A stretch of DNA of 64,000 nt from Phytophthora hibernalis (taxonomy: Eukaryota > Oomycota > Peronosporomycetes > Peronosporales > Peronosporaceae): NCBI GenBank assembly GCA_012656075.1, contig JAAKBF010000171.1, positions 992,001 through 1,056,000 of the forward strand. The letters are read 5' to 3'. The first letter of the stretch is position 1, and each line of letters begins with the position of its first letter. The notes under the pieces are model-generated. The model was given only the letters and a program-made list of their open reading frames with translations, had not been told where the DNA came from and ran no database searches. A program made the translations under genes and the position numbers. Below are positions 22,116-34,380 of this stretch, piece after piece.

Positions 22116-23341
22116 TTACGTTTCCTTCCTCGCACGTTTGCGACGTTGTTTGCCCGACTTGGGTTGGGCAGGTTCGCCTTCTGGTACGTTCGTTTTGCCT
22201 TTGGTTTCTCCATCCGCCGGCTCTGACATCGCTTCTTTGGCTTCATCTTCAGTGGCGGGAGCTTTCTTCTTTTGTGCTGCTTTACGACGTCTCAGCTTGG
22301 TTTCGTATGCTTTCTTCTCTTCTTCATCGGTCGGGGCGGCATAGATTGGGTCGTACACGTTCTCCCTGGGGACGTACGACCTCACCTTGTTGTACATTTG
22401 CTGCTTCTTATCGAAGTTGGGTAGAGGCGGCTGTAGCTCGTCGAGGTGGCTCTCGGAGAGCCCTCGCACTTTCGTTTCATCGGTAGGGATGCCATCGTAA
22501 GAGCGACGTAGATCAGAGACCACCGTATCGCTATCAGGCCCCACACGACATCAAATCTTACCCGGTGACTTCACAGACATTCCAAATAGCTGGTAGCTGT
22601 ACGTTCTTCAGATCTTTGTAGGCTTCCTTGACGACCGTGCGAAACACCTTCGTGACCGAGTTATCCTTTGGCACGTGCACCAACACAGAATTGGCCACTG
22701 CGTTGACCACCTCAAGTAGTTGTTCCATGATCCAGACGTCCTCCTTCGCGAACTCTTGCGGATGTGACCAAATCCGCGGTCTGCAGCGTTTTTAGTGTGA
22801 CCCTTCACGAAGAATTTGAGGTCGACCGATTCCAACTCTTCAATTTGCGTCAGAACCAGCAACATCTTAAAAACAACTTTATTATTGTTCTGCCCTCCGC
22901 AATTGTCAGCGTAGATTGTGAGTTTGCGGTGACCGTTGGGGATGATCACCTTTTGGATGAAATGGTACAACAAGCTGTTGGCTTCATCCGTTCCCTTGCC
23001 GGCCACTGACTCCCCGTACACGTAGTTCATTAACAGCGCCAGAGCTGTGAGGATGCTCAGTTTCTTTTCACGAGAGCTCATGTGGTCGATAAAGCCCAAA
23101 ACGTTTTGCAGTGCCCACGAAGACAGCGCTCCTCGCATCTGTCGCCTTGAATCAAAATCGTGACTCGCTCACGCAGTTCATCGTCACACGAAATGGTGCT
23201 TTCATCCCCACGTGATGCATCACTCGAAACTAGGCCCACCCCGACGTCAACACACTCGTCCTCGGCAGAAGACAACCCACTGGGACTCTCAGGATGCGTG
23301 GGGAGAGCCGCGCGAGGCTCGGTGGGTGCTACAGCGTTCAT
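22116..23341 (-). pseudogene. Transposon-type protein with DNCGGQN motif (DUF7869-like)
   Basis: On the minus strand from 23341: an acidic N-terminal part ending RERVTILIQGDRCEERCLRG, a frameshift near 23130, then LQNVLGFIDHMSSREKKLSI, TIYADNCGGQNNNKVVFKML (about 22900) and FFVKGHTKNAADRGFGHIRK (about 22755). The DNCGGQN Asp and the GHT..AADRGFG block are the hallmarks of a transposase-like domain widespread in oomycete and metazoan hypothetical proteins (I recall it as DUF7869). A frameshift near 22735 leads to VWIMEQLLEVVNAVANSVLV, and a final open frame (22116-22544) is Lys/Glu-rich and basic at the end. At least three frame changes, so probably dead. Confidence 0.55.
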
Positions 23342-23344
23342 AGG

Positions 23345-25020
23345 CTCTCAGGAAGCTGGAAGATAAGGCGATACACCAAACACCTGCTCGAAATTTAGAC
23401 TTTTAGGAAAATTCTCAATATGGGAAAGTGCTGTTAAGTGCGATTTTTGTTGGCCAATCTTAAAAGCCGTTTTTCTTGGCGTAGCTCTTTTTGTTTGCCG
23501 CGGTATTTTTTAATGCGCTCCATTCGCGCAACATCTAAGGCCGCATACGTTTCGTACCTAATTGAGGTGGACGTTACACGTAACATCCAAGTATTTTATC
23601 ATGTTCAGCGGGTATTCTGTTTTTTAATTAACTGTACAGTACTGGCACGTTTTTCTATTGCTCCTCTAAAAACTGATATTTATTATTCCCCATAAATTAC
23701 CAGGTTATAATACTCTGGAAAATGGTAAGCTTACGTCCATTCGGATCCCTCCTTAGCTCTGAAAATAAATTTCAGAGAACAATCGGCTCACGAAACACAG
23801 TCTGCGTCTGCGATGTACATCGCCATCGGTACTCGCTCGTCGCAAGCTTACGGCGCTACCAGCCCAATTCTTGCGACCTACCGAATTTGACAGGATTACG
23901 GGCAAACGATAAATCAGACCAGGGACTCTGAAATAAATTTCAGAGAACAACATCAGTTTTTAAAATGCCTGGATTCAAATTTCTAAAGGTAAACAAAAGA
24001 TTTCGTGCAGATGTACATGTATTAGCTGAAAGCTTTTTATAGCGCAAGTAACCGATGCTGCAGATCGAGCTATGGATACTGTAGTGGTTGTCCGAAGCTG
24101 ACCCTTTTCCAACTTGGATGATCCAAGGGCACTCAAGGCTGCAAGATGGCATTGTATCTTAGCAGGGGGACTTTACGTTTGAATTTTGGACACGAAATTT
24201 GGTACCATTCAGCGATTCGTACTTACATCTGCTCTGCTTTTCCAAAGCGCACCGATTTGATTCGTCAAAACTATTCACCAACCAGGAGTCGAGACAGCTG
24301 CCTACGGTCGGTAGCTGCAGGCTTTTAGAGCCGGATGCGTATTTTTGGCTTGTTTTTAAACAAGACAGGGTACCGACACAAGATCACCCCGATCTCGTAA
24401 ACCCTTTTCGACGAATGGGAGTGCGGGGGGACGGTTTTGGATTCTGGGGCGCCCTTGCCCCCTTTTGAGAGAACGAAAGAGCCGCGTGAGTCGTTCGTGA
24501 GCGCAAAGGCCGCCTGGGGGTGTCACTACGCCTTAGATCGGTAAGTCTCTTTGCTGCTTCTCCGCTGCATGTTGCTCGCCTGCGTCTGCGCCCTCGATCT
24601 GCGTGCTGCGCGTCCTCTGAATCGCTCTGGGGGCCGCTCGACACTTCCGGCCACTTTAGTGCGCGATTCGGACCGGTTCCCGTGCTGGGAGCGAGGGGGA
24701 AGTGCAGCGATGGAAAGCGCGGCGTCTCGCCTATCGATTGGGTGCTTTGTCGCGCTCGATTCGCCGCGTTTTGGGCGATTCCGCGCCCATTTCCACCCGC
24801 ACTCCGAGTCACGTGGCGGGCTTGTATTTGGGGCGTCTACGGTGCCTCCGGACTGACGTAGCGACGTGTGTGTGGTCTGTGGCTGGGCGCAGATGCAGTA
24901 GCGGCGCATACGGGGAAGCACGCAGCACGTAGGGCGCGTGGGCTGCTGGGAGGCAGGAGTGATGGTCGCTGATAAGTGTTGTTATTGTATCGGTTATGTG
25001 TTGTAATAACAGTTGAAACC
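23345..25020. other. Gene-free region with 5' flank of the EP400-like gene
   Basis: 23345-24400 is AT-rich with no convincing gene. 24400-24960 is GC-rich and holds overlapping open frames on both strands (24384-24812 and 24526-24921 minus; 24520-24861 plus) without family features; composition and position suggest a 5' UTR/promoter region of the gene starting at 25025. A donor-like CGGTAAGT at about 24540 could mark a 5' UTR intron, but this is speculative. Confidence 0.4.
23757..23950. repeat. Pair of near-identical palindromes flanking 148 bp
   Basis: CTCTGAAAATAAATTTCAGA followed by G (23757-23777; 8-bp arms) and CTCTGAAATAAATTTCAGAG (23926-23945; 9-bp arms) are both followed by AACAA, so they are also direct repeats of about 25 bp. 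The spacing suggests a small inserted element with an unusually long duplicated target, or two copies of a terminal palindrome. Confidence 0.8.
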
Positions 25021-25024
25021 CGCG

Positions 25025-28000
25025 ATGGCGTCGGACAGCGATGGCCGCAGCAGCGCCGTCGTCCTTAGGTCTCTCCGCGAGAAACTTGTAGAATATAAAG
25101 AATCGCTCTTGCGGTACGGGCTAGCTTGGCTGTTGGTTCTTGTTGCGCTTTTTCTAACTGATATGGCTGTTATGGTTCGTGTAGGCAGCTGGTGGACGAG
25201 CGGGAGGCGGTACTGGCAGACAACAAGGAACAGGACGACCAGGAGGACGGGGATAATAGTGTAGCAGAGCAGGCGGTGCCGGCAGAAAACAAAGAGGAAG
25301 CTCAAGTTGAAGTTGAAGCATTTGATCCAACAGACGACGACAGCAGCGTTCCGGTGGTAGAATCTCCTGTGGAGAGCGCTGCAGCTGCAGATGAGCCGGT
25401 GGAAAAGGCGTCTCCTGCACAGACGATCGAGGAGGAGGTCGATTCGAAGAAGCGGAGGCTCGAGATGGAAAGTGCGGCGGCTCAGGCTGAGAAAGACGGA
25501 GTTCCCGTTAAGAAGACGAAGAGGATCAGAGCGAAGAGCCACGAGCAACCGCTGGAGGGCGCAGAAAGCAGCGAACACAGAGATACCGAGGACGAAAACC
25601 TGACAAGTGTTGTGGAAACTACTGAGGTGCAGGAAGAGTTGCCGCAGGGACCTCCTTACCGCGTCATTCGAACCCCGTGCCTCCAAACAAGTATTTAATG
25701 CAGAAACGGCGGGAGGAAGAGGCTTCAGATCGGCATCAACAGCAGCCAGAGCTGCTACCTCCATCAGTATCTGGTATTACTGGCCATGGTGCTCGTAGCA
25801 ACGGAGTTGCGGGTGCCAAACGGCCAGCAGCAACGCCTCGAAGCTCCTCAGTCTCAATGGATTCAACAAATACAGAGTTCGAGCGGAGGTTGCGCGAGAC
25901 TGTGCGTCTTCATCGCGAGGTGAATAAACGCAGCCTTTATGTGACTCGAAAGAGGCAACTACCGCGACTACCAACACCAGCGCGGGGAAAGTCTCACTGG
26001 GATTTCTTACTTGAGGAGATGAAGTGGATGGCAACCGATTTTCTCAGGAGCGTAATTGGAAGCTAGTGATGCAGCATCGACTGGCGGTTGATGTGATTGT
26101 CGCTAAGAACGCGGAAAGTGTGCGTCAAGAGCAGGATAATCGTCAAATGGCACGAGGGTTGCACTACAAGTTTCGGCGTTCTGGAGAACGATGGAACGGA
26201 TTGCTGCAAGGTCAAGAGTGAGATTTGAAGCTGGGGTTCTGATCCTTCTAGCCAGGGCGAAAGCGATGATCCAATGACGGGAGATATTGTGGCAAATGCA
26301 GAAGAAGAAAACAAGCGAGGCAAAACTGAGGAGTCAAGCATTGCCGATGACGATGGTTTGATTCTGAAGTATCAAACGATTGAAATTGCAGCTACCGGTA
26401 GTGCCGAAGTTGAGTCTATAAGTGACGGAAACGGACGGCGAAAGTGTGACGCAGTGGTAGCGTCTGCAAAAGCCCAGATGACTTATATCGTCAGTGCAGG
26501 TAAGCGCGCACGCAGCGCAATGAGTTCTTCGTCAACAGAAGGCTATGATGATGATAAGCCAACAGCCTGGTCACTACGCAAAGATGCTTTCCGGGATCTT
26601 CAAGCCCGGTGTTCTGCCTTACAGACGAAGGGGGGCACCATTATTCTGGCTGCTTTTCAACTTTTAGCATTGCGGTGGATGCTCGATTTGTATTCCAGTG
26701 GGCTGAACATATTTCTCAATGACCAACTCGGCATGGGCAAGGCTGCTACGGTTGTGGCATTTCTCAGCTTGATCGAGATTGTGTCATTCCAGAAACAGCA
26801 CCCACAGCTAAATCCGCAGGAAGGTGATTCAAAAAGCGCATCTATTTCTGAAGATGGGGGTACTGATAATTCAATAGGGCCACATCTGATAATTGTGTCG
26901 GAGGAGGAGCTTCATAAATGGCGGTATTATCTTCGGATATGGCACCCCGACCGGCGTATCCAGCTTTATGATGGATCTGGCAAGACATCTTTTAGAGAAC
27001 AACTGCAGCGTGAGTGGAAGATATCACCTCGAGCCCATGCGCATAAAAGCCAAGACGACTTTCTTATCGCCCCGCCAAATGACGACGTTGACGAACAATT
27101 GGATGACGACGAACGTGCTGAGCCTTTGTACTGTGTACTGTGTCCCGTAAGCGCGTTTGCAAGAGACCGAGAGGCTTTTCTGGCGTTTGCCAATTGGCAA
27201 ATGGTTGTTATCGAAAACGAACATGATGGTCTTTTCGATGACATAGCTTGTGTGTCGACACTGCAGCAGCTCCGGCAGCAGCAGCGGCGAATTTTATGCA
27301 ACGGTCAATCGATTGAGAATTGGAAAAACACTGCACTATGCTTGCAGTACGCTGATTTTTGGTGCGAGAAGCCCCTTCTTTTCTTAATAGTAGTGCGGCT
27401 GAAAACAGTCAACATCGAGTTGAGATGTGGCCAGTGCAACAATTGCAAGTGGAGAGGGCATCTGTGGCGGAGGTAATGCAGCTATATGGTAAATCGTCGA
27501 GTGTACGTGCGTCATTGTGGAAGGCGTCTTCACAGCAGGAGGACACGTCACAGTACATGAATGCGTTGCTTCTTGCCTTATCCTGTCTCAGCTTGAGGCG
27601 TGTCCGGAGTGAGGTGGAGTCAGAACTGGGCAAGATTGAAGAAATCAGTTTGAGTTGTCAACCCAGCCTTTCACAAAACGCAGTACCGCAACGCATTGAG
27701 CGGGTTTGCGGCAACGCTTGATACATCCGGTGGTCGCGAGGAGCGTTTGAATGTCTGGTTACAACTTCTACTGCGTCTACGTGAGATCTGCAACTGCGTG
27801 GATATCGTGAACGACTTGGACAAGCTAGGGCACGCGGATTTGCGGGTATTGACCAGCAGCTCGGCAAAGCTGGAGGCTTTGGAACCATTACTTCGTCGAC
27901 TGGTGATCCAAGAGGGCAAGAAGGTGGTGATTTACTGCCAGTTCACCGCTATGCTTACTATTCTGGAACTTTTCCTATCTCTGCTAGATATTGGTTACGT

Positions 28001-31000
28001 GCGGGTGACGGGTTCAATCTCCATGCAGCGTCGTGCGCTTTGCCATTTCGCAGACCGCCCGGTGGTGCGCGTGGCGCTGGTTTCGACACGGTTATCTATG
28101 TGCAATGGACAGCGGGCGGCATCTGTGTTTGGTGGCGAGACCATCGTTGTTGTTGACGGTGATTGGAATGCCACGTGCGACGCGAAACTGCGCGCTAGCT
28201 GGGCAAAAATGGCGGTGGGCGGTGCGGAAATCCTTCCTGTCTACCGATTACATTGTGAGAATACCGTTGAAGCGTCGTTGTTGCGTGTAGGGGCATCGCT
28301 CACTGAGAAAGTGTTTGGTGAGATGACCCCGCAGGAACTTCTTGCAGTTCCATCCGATTTAGCCTCGAGTTTGACGATAGAAAAACCCAGCTGGTGGTCT
28401 TCGACCGCTACCAGCAGCGGTGGGAATGGACTGACGGGATCTGGAACAACGGCGAAACTCGCGATTGTGGCCCAGCAGGTGGAGAAATACACAAAGTATT
28501 GCGGTGGCACCAGTGAATTGGATAAACCACTCATTGTGCATAGCGTAGATCTGGATGCGGAAGAGCATCTCTTGCTGGCTAACACGGACGAACTTACACC
28601 TGTGGAATGGTACGCGGTTAACTATGTTCACGGTGTAACTGACAACAAGCAACGGCAGGGAAGCGAAGGCAAGGCGGTTGAACGAGGTATCGAGAACACT
28701 GAAGAAGAAGGAAATGCCTTCTTTCATTCAGACCAGCGCTCATTTGAAATGCTGGCAGCGGCGGAGGCAAATCGCCATTGGCAAAACGGTGATGCAGTGG
28801 CACTGCTCTTTTACAACCTGGACTCTCAACACACCGGTAGTTTAGATGAGAATGCGCTCGAAAAGCTGTTTATGCAGATGCGTATGGAAGGTATGGAAAC
28901 TCATTTTGATGTCTACAAGCCTCCACAGCCACCTTGTGCGGAAGATTCAAGCTCGCATCCAGTGGCGCTCCTGTCTTCCGAGGCTGGCACGTCCACGGAC
29001 AGCCAGATGACGTTTAAGGTGTCATATCGCGTGTCAGCGCCGCCACCACCGCTACCTCAACCGGGCAAGTCAAAGCTGGACCATGCTGTACATGGTGATC
29101 CATCCAAACTCGCCAAATCCAGCAAGAAGCAGCGAGCCAACGCCGCTGCAATGGCTGCTGCAAGAGGCGTCATGTCTGGGTTGGTTCCTGGTTCCAGTTC
29201 AGCAAATACGACAGGAGCTGCCTCCACTGGTGTTAAGCGGAAATTCGAAGCGCAGTTGGCCGGTATCAAGTCTGGGTCTCAAAAGGAACAGCGTGTAGAC
29301 TTGGAGGATACCCGTCCCTGACATATCTGAATTCGCTGATGATGACTTTTGGGGCGATACAAATTTGGATGCGCTTGATTCGGCTGAGTGGGATGACCCT
29401 GCGCTACTCGGCGGAATCCTGGGAGTTGGTGTGGGTGACACCGGGACTGGTGCGTCTTCTGCTGCATTTTCGTCTGGTACAGCGTCCACTGGAGCAGGCA
29501 CATTTACAGCCTTAGGAGCGGATGGTGCTGGGAGTGCAGGGGTTCATAAGGAAGCTGGTCACTCAAAGACGGGTTTACAAAAGAGTTCTAAGAAGTCGAA
29601 GACGGGAACAGGAAGAGCTCGCAAGAGCAGTATGTCGGCTGATTCCGGGCGTGATGCCTGGAGCGTGCATGATGACATGGTACTAAAGAAACTGTTCGAG
29701 CTCTACGGAGCCAATTGGACACTAATCGCCCAGGTGTTTAACTCGGCTACGGCGGTCTCTCGTTTTGTCTGCAAGAAGCGCTCACCACGACAATGCTATG
29801 ACCGCTATGGCAAGATTATTTCTGGCGGCCTCGGTTCGTCGACTACAGGATCAGCTGCTGCAGCGAAGGATGCCAAATCTAGTGCTGTCAAAGCTCAGCG
29901 TGCAGTGGCGGCTGCAAGTGTCGCGGCTGCTCAACTTACTCCGATTGTGCTGGACGCGCGCATTGGATTACCGCACACCGAGTTGCTGCTGAAGTTCCCA
30001 CAACGTCATTCATTGCCTGGTATGCCTCCACCTTCTATCTCGAGCGTACCTAGCTTGGTCGAGATGGCGCTCGCACACCGAAATAAACAGGCCACTGCCG
30101 ACGCTGCTGCTAATAAAAGAGCACTGCTACGCATGTTGGAGGGCTGGACGATCTGAAGTCGATCAAAACGTCGTTTGACGCTATCATCCAGTGCATGAAG
30201 CACAAGACATCACCACCACCGATCCCAATTCCCGTTGGAGGTTCTACTACAGCGCCAACGACTGCAGCGCCAACGACATCGAGTTCTACGGATCTAGGGA
30301 CTAAGGCATCGCTCACAGCGGCCTCGTTTCCAGCGTCTCAAGCTCCTGTTCTAATCCCTGTCACCACAACTCCCACCAAGACAACCGCAAAAAGCTACCG
30401 TCTCCCCGGTGGCGGCTGCGAAAGCAATGCCAGTGGTGGTGCCGCCGCCACACAAATCCCACACAGATATGATCTCGCTGTTGCCAACTGCGGTGTTGGG
30501 CCCAGACGAAGTTATTAAGCGCAGCAAGGAGGCCGCAGTGGTGGCCGTGCAAGCTGCAGCGGCTGTAGCATCAGTTGGGCGTGACGGATCTCCACTTTCG
30601 GCTAGCGGTGACGTAATGCTAGGTGCTGGCTCGGGCTTTGGCGCAACGGTGAGTGGTTCGATGCCGCGCCGTTCCCACGCTGCAAGTCTCACAAGTGACA
30701 TCGGTGTGATGGCTGCCTCGGCAATGCCATCCACTGCAGCTGCTGCTGCACCATCGTCGGGCGCGCCACTGCAGAATTCACCAGACGCGACGACAGCAGC
30801 GTGGGGCGGAAACCTAGTGCCAGGTGCGAGCTCGAATGGATTAAAGAGTGATTCCCCCATGGATCTCAGCGGTGCCATCAGTGGCAGTGAGCCACAACGA
30901 AATGCCCCGATGCCCGTGACCACGTCCACGCTACTGCATGTGCTGGACCGGATGCCCGAAATCAAGAACAAGATCCAGTCGATCCTGATCCGCTCGGACT

Positions 31001-31278
31001 GCTCCGAGTCGCAGAAGGTAGCGATGATCGCTCGTTTGCTGAGCAACACGAACGCCATCAGCAACACCAACGCGCTCGGAGGATCAGATCCGGCCTCTGT
31101 TTCTGGCGCGGCCAGCAGCGCCGTGTTGTCGGCGCTCACGGTCGACGCCAGCATGCTGAGCTCGTCCGACATGCTCATCGACACGGAGACGCCCATCCCG
31201 ATGCCGGCATCACTGGCCACACCGTCGCCTCCCAATGTTTTGCAAGGGCCGTTCCAGCCTCCTGCGTCGCAGCCGTGA
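25025..31278 (+). CDS. EP400/Domino/Eaf1-like HSA-SNF2-SANT chromatin protein with degenerate ATPase
   Basis: Starts at ATG 25025; a 71-nt intron (25114-25184, GTACGG...CTAAC...GTAG) restores the frame RSLREKLVEYKESLLR-QLVDERE. An acidic N-terminal region is followed by the HSA domain (KSHWDFLLEEMKWMATDF, about 25990-26040, continuing ERNWKLVMQHRLAVD). The SNF2 region follows: FQLLALRWMLDL and LNIFLNDQLGMGKAATVVAF (26650-26770), a DEAH position reading VVIENEHDG (about 27210), VVIYCQFTAMLTILELFLSL (helicase C, about 27930) and ETIVVVDGDWNAT (about 28140). A SANT/Myb domain (WSVHDDMVLKKLFELYGANW, 29660-29810) and an Ala/Ser/Pro-rich tail ending at 31278 complete it. HSA-ATPase-SANT order is the EP400/Domino/PIE1 class, scaffold of NuA4/SWR complexes. 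Motif I, DEAH and the RxxRIGQ motif are all altered. At least seven 1-nt frame breaks (for example near 25670, 26045, 27370, 27690, 29310, 30143, 30393) interrupt it, most likely sequence errors. Confidence 0.75.
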
Positions 31279-32000
31279 GCACCGTAGTTGCTTCGTGTAG
31301 TTAGTATCTATGCAGCCTGCAGGGCAGCAGCACAAGCTAAAGAAAACAACAAATAGACAGCCAAGTAGTACGTCATCGACAGAGCCCAAACTTGAGGATG
31401 GCGCTACCGGTCGCAGCGGAAACCCTCCGGACTCGTCTGGCGTCGGGCACCATTGCACATTGAATGCTTAACCGCGCAGTGTCCGTCATCTTTGGCGCAG
31501 GAAATCCTACGGCTGCACTGCAACTTGCAGTCTGCAAGTACGTGGTAGGTACTGTAGCCATTTCGGAGCAGAGACCGAGCCCTGCACATCTTTGCCGACC
31601 AGCACCACCCGCGGATTCTGCCGGTCCAGCGCCCACCCAAGCCATATTTGTAGACGATAGAACACATGTACCGGTACCAGCAGCGCCTTCATTGCCATAC
31701 AACTTGTATTACAAGTGAAGCTGAACACTGAGCGTCCGAGGCACACCTCATTTTCCCAGCTTTGCGGCCCTACTGCATCACCTATACAAAAAAGGGCACC
31801 TCATGATGTCATCACGCTCGCGCACCTGCGGTTGGCTAAAATGTGCGATCTGCGTGATCATTGGCCGGTTGGATGGTGTGCGCCACACGGCCCATCCTCT
31901 CGCGTCCGGTCTATGCGTCCATGTCATAAATAATCGGATCGTCACCACCACTGGTACAGTCGCGCTTGACTTGCACTCAGTATGGTTCGACCCTCTCGGC
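31279..32000. other. Intergenic region, 3' flank and desaturase upstream region
   Basis: About 720 bp between the EP400-like stop and the desaturase promoter. Overlapping short open frames on both strands have no family features. I see no RNA gene or repeat. Confidence 0.5.
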
Positions 32001-32011
32001 CACAGCTTCAG

Positions 32012-32030
32012 CTTCAGTCTCCGAATTTCC
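32012..32030 (+). promoter_or_regulatory. Candidate oomycete core promoter (INR-like plus FPR)
   Basis: CTTCAGTCTCCGAATTTCC lies 26-44 nt upstream of the desaturase ATG. AATTTCC (32024-32030) fits the flanking promoter region consensus MWTTTNC exactly; the preceding TCAGTCT matches the initiator YCAYTYY with one mismatch. The spacing and distance to the ATG are as known for oomycete genes. Confidence 0.5.
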
Positions 32031-32055
32031 GGCTCAAACGCAAGTGTTGTAAATC

Positions 32056-33425
32056 ATGGTGGACGGAGCCAAGCCCAAGCGCAAGATCTCGTGGCAGGAG
32101 GTCGCGCAGCACTCGACGTACGCCACTGCGTGGGTCGTGATCCACCACAAGGTCTACGACATCAGCAAGTGGGACGCGCACCCGGGCGGCATGGTCATGC
32201 TGTCCCAGGCGGGCGAGGACGCCACCGACATCTTCACGGTGTGCCACCCGACGAGCTCCTGGAAACTGCTGGAGCAGTTCTACGTTGGCGACGTGGACGA
32301 GAGCACGGCCCTCAGACCCAGGGCCTCTCGGACGAGCAGAAGGCCAAGAAGCTCAAGACGGATGAGTTCATCGGCGCCTATCGCCGTCTACGCATCAAAA
32401 TCAAGGGCATGGGGCTGTACGATGCCAGTCTGGTCTTCTACGCCTGGAAGATCCTCAGCACCTTCGGCCTATGGATGGCCTCCGTTGCTATCTGCTACCA
32501 CTTCGATAGCTGGCCTATGTACATGCTCGCGGCCTGCGTCATGGGGCTCTTCTGGCAGCAGTCGGGCTGGCTCGCGCACGACGTGCTGCACCACCAAGTG
32601 TGGGACAACCACATGGTCGGCAACGCCATGGGCGTCATCATCGGCGATATCTGGATGGGCTTCAGCGTCCAGTGGTGGAAGAACAAGCACAATTTCCACC
32701 ACGCCGTGCCCAACCTCATTGGCGACGCCAAGACCCAGTACCTCGGCGACCCGGACATTGACACCATGCCGCTGCTCGCGTGGTCCAAGCACATGGCGTC
32801 CAAGGCCTACGAGTCGAGCTGGGGCCCGTTCTTCATCAGCAACCAGGCCGTCATGTACTTCCCGCTGCTGCTCTTCGCCCGCTTCAGCTGGCTGCTGCAA
32901 AGCTACTACTACGTGTTCAAGGGCTTCGCGTTCGGCCAGTACGACCCCGTGGACCTCCCGAATGGCGAGAAGTTCGGCCTCATCGTGCACTACATCTGGA
33001 ACCTGCTGCTGCCGGTCTTCACGGGCATGTCGGTCGCTCAGGGCCTGGCCTTCTTCATGATCGCTCAGATGTCGTGCGGTGGCTTCCTTGCGCTGGTTTT
33101 CAGCGTTGGCCACAACGGCATGTCCGTGTACGAGCGTGAAGAGAAGCCCGACTTCTGGCAGCTGCAGGTCACGACCACGCGCAACATCACGCCGGGCTTG
33201 TTCATGGACTGGTTCTGCGGCGGTCTCAACTACCAGATCGAGCACCACTTGTTCCCCATGATGCCTCGCCACAACCTGCAGAAGGTCAATCCGCTCGTCA
33301 AGTCTCTCTGCAAGCAGTACGACGTGCACTTCCACGAGACGGGATTCTACACGGGCCTCGTCGAGGTCGTGGACGAGCTGGCCGAGATCAGTAAGGAGTT
33401 CCTGCTCGAGTTCCCTGCCATGTAA
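32056..33425 (+). CDS. Delta-6 front-end fatty acid desaturase (cytochrome b5 fusion)
   Basis: ATG 32056 begins MVDGAKPKRKISWQEVAQHS. The N-terminal cytochrome b5 domain has the heme-binding HPGG at residues 42-45 (32179-32190). The desaturase domain has the three histidine boxes: HDVLHHQ (32577-32597), KHNFHH (about 32685-32702) and QIEHH (33234-33248); the Gln in the third box is diagnostic of front-end desaturases. Hydrophobic stretches around 32440-32560 and 32840-33110 are the membrane helices. By recall it aligns along its whole length with the Pythium irregulare Delta-6 enzyme (about 456 aa expected), which in the ER converts linoleic/alpha-linolenic acid towards arachidonic/EPA synthesis. 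One base is missing near 32310-32318, between DVDEST and TQGLSDEQKAKK, shifting frame; length supports a single 1-nt deletion, likely an error. Confidence 0.9.
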
Positions 33426-33650
33426 CTTCGATCAGAAACTGAAGAAGGAGAGAACAAAAGCGCAAGGACGAAAGGAGCGCATGCATGTAACCACATCTCT
33501 TTTAAGCGGGCGACGCACGCTTTCCTGCTCGTCAACAGCAGCTCAAGCGTTACCAAGCCTTCACTGAATTCAAACCCATGCACATATCACTCCTCAACAT
33601 GTTGTCACTGACCCAAAAGCCTTTATTGTCGTATCTCGTCCAGGAGCACC

Positions 33651-34380
33651 TCACAGATACCGCAGTTGAGGACGTGGCGGTGGGGGCGCTGGTTGGTCCT
33701 TCTTGGCGTCCTCCACAGCGAACGTGAGTTGCAGCGTGAACGTCTTGCCGTCCTTGTCCCAGTTGCTGAAGAACTTGCCCTCGCTCTTGTCCACGTCGTC
33801 GTTGGGGATCTTGAACGCCACCGTCTCGTACGGCTCGCAGGCGAACAGCAGGTACTGCCAGCGCTTGTCAGGGGCCTCCACCTTCTGCTCGAAGGCCGAC
33901 ATGAACCTGTGTCTGGGCTGTAACTTGTCTGCGATCTCTGGGTATGCCACTTGGAAGAGTAGGATCCTGGCGCCCGTGTCCGGGTCCCTCTGCTTGGTCA
34001 CCTTGTACCCTGGCAGTCCGATCTTGAGCGCTCTCGGCCGAGCGGCCGCTGCGGCTGCCGCTGCTCTGGCCTCTTGCAGGTTGACAGTGGCAGTGGAATG
34101 GGCCGCATCCGCCGCCTCTTTGGCCGCGCGACGGGCCAAATTCGTCTGGTGGCGCTTGCCCTGCGTGTGCGCCAAGTAGTTGCCCTCGTTGTTGTGCAGC
34201 GTGAGGCAGAGTTTGCACTCGTACGAGCCCAGGTGGTTCTTCATGAAGTACGGGTCCTTGGCCAGGTCCACCGTCTCCAGCGCCAGCTTACGCAGCCTCC
34301 CGGCGGTCCACATTGCTCTGCGACTCGGACGCCACGCCACCCGAGCCAGGCTTGGACCCCACGCGGTTCTGGAAGTCCAT
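33651..34380 (-). CDS. SF3A2: Splicing factor 3A subunit 2 (SF3a66)
   Basis: The minus-strand ATG at 34380 gives MDFQNRVGSKPGSGGVASES, the conserved SF3A2 start. After a 2-nt loss near 34300 (inside the DRRERLRKLALE block) the frame continues with DPYFMKNHLGSYECKLCLTL and a U1-like C2H2 zinc finger (YECKLC...LAHTQGKRH), then ARRAAKEAADAA, IGLPGYKVTKQRD, YPEIADKLQPRHRFMSAFEQ, RWQYLLFACEPYETVAFKIP and a short Pro-rich end at 33651. SF3A2 is part of U2 snRNP and needed for branch-site recognition. About 243 residues: the long proline-rich tail of animal SF3A2 is absent. Convergent with the desaturase (225 bp between stops). The frame break is in an otherwise perfectly conserved housekeeping protein. 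Confidence 0.92.

Noticed and set aside
32469..33335. 288-codon antisense open frame in the desaturase
   Set aside because: Shadow of the GC3-rich desaturase coding strand; His/Val/Glu-rich without meaning.
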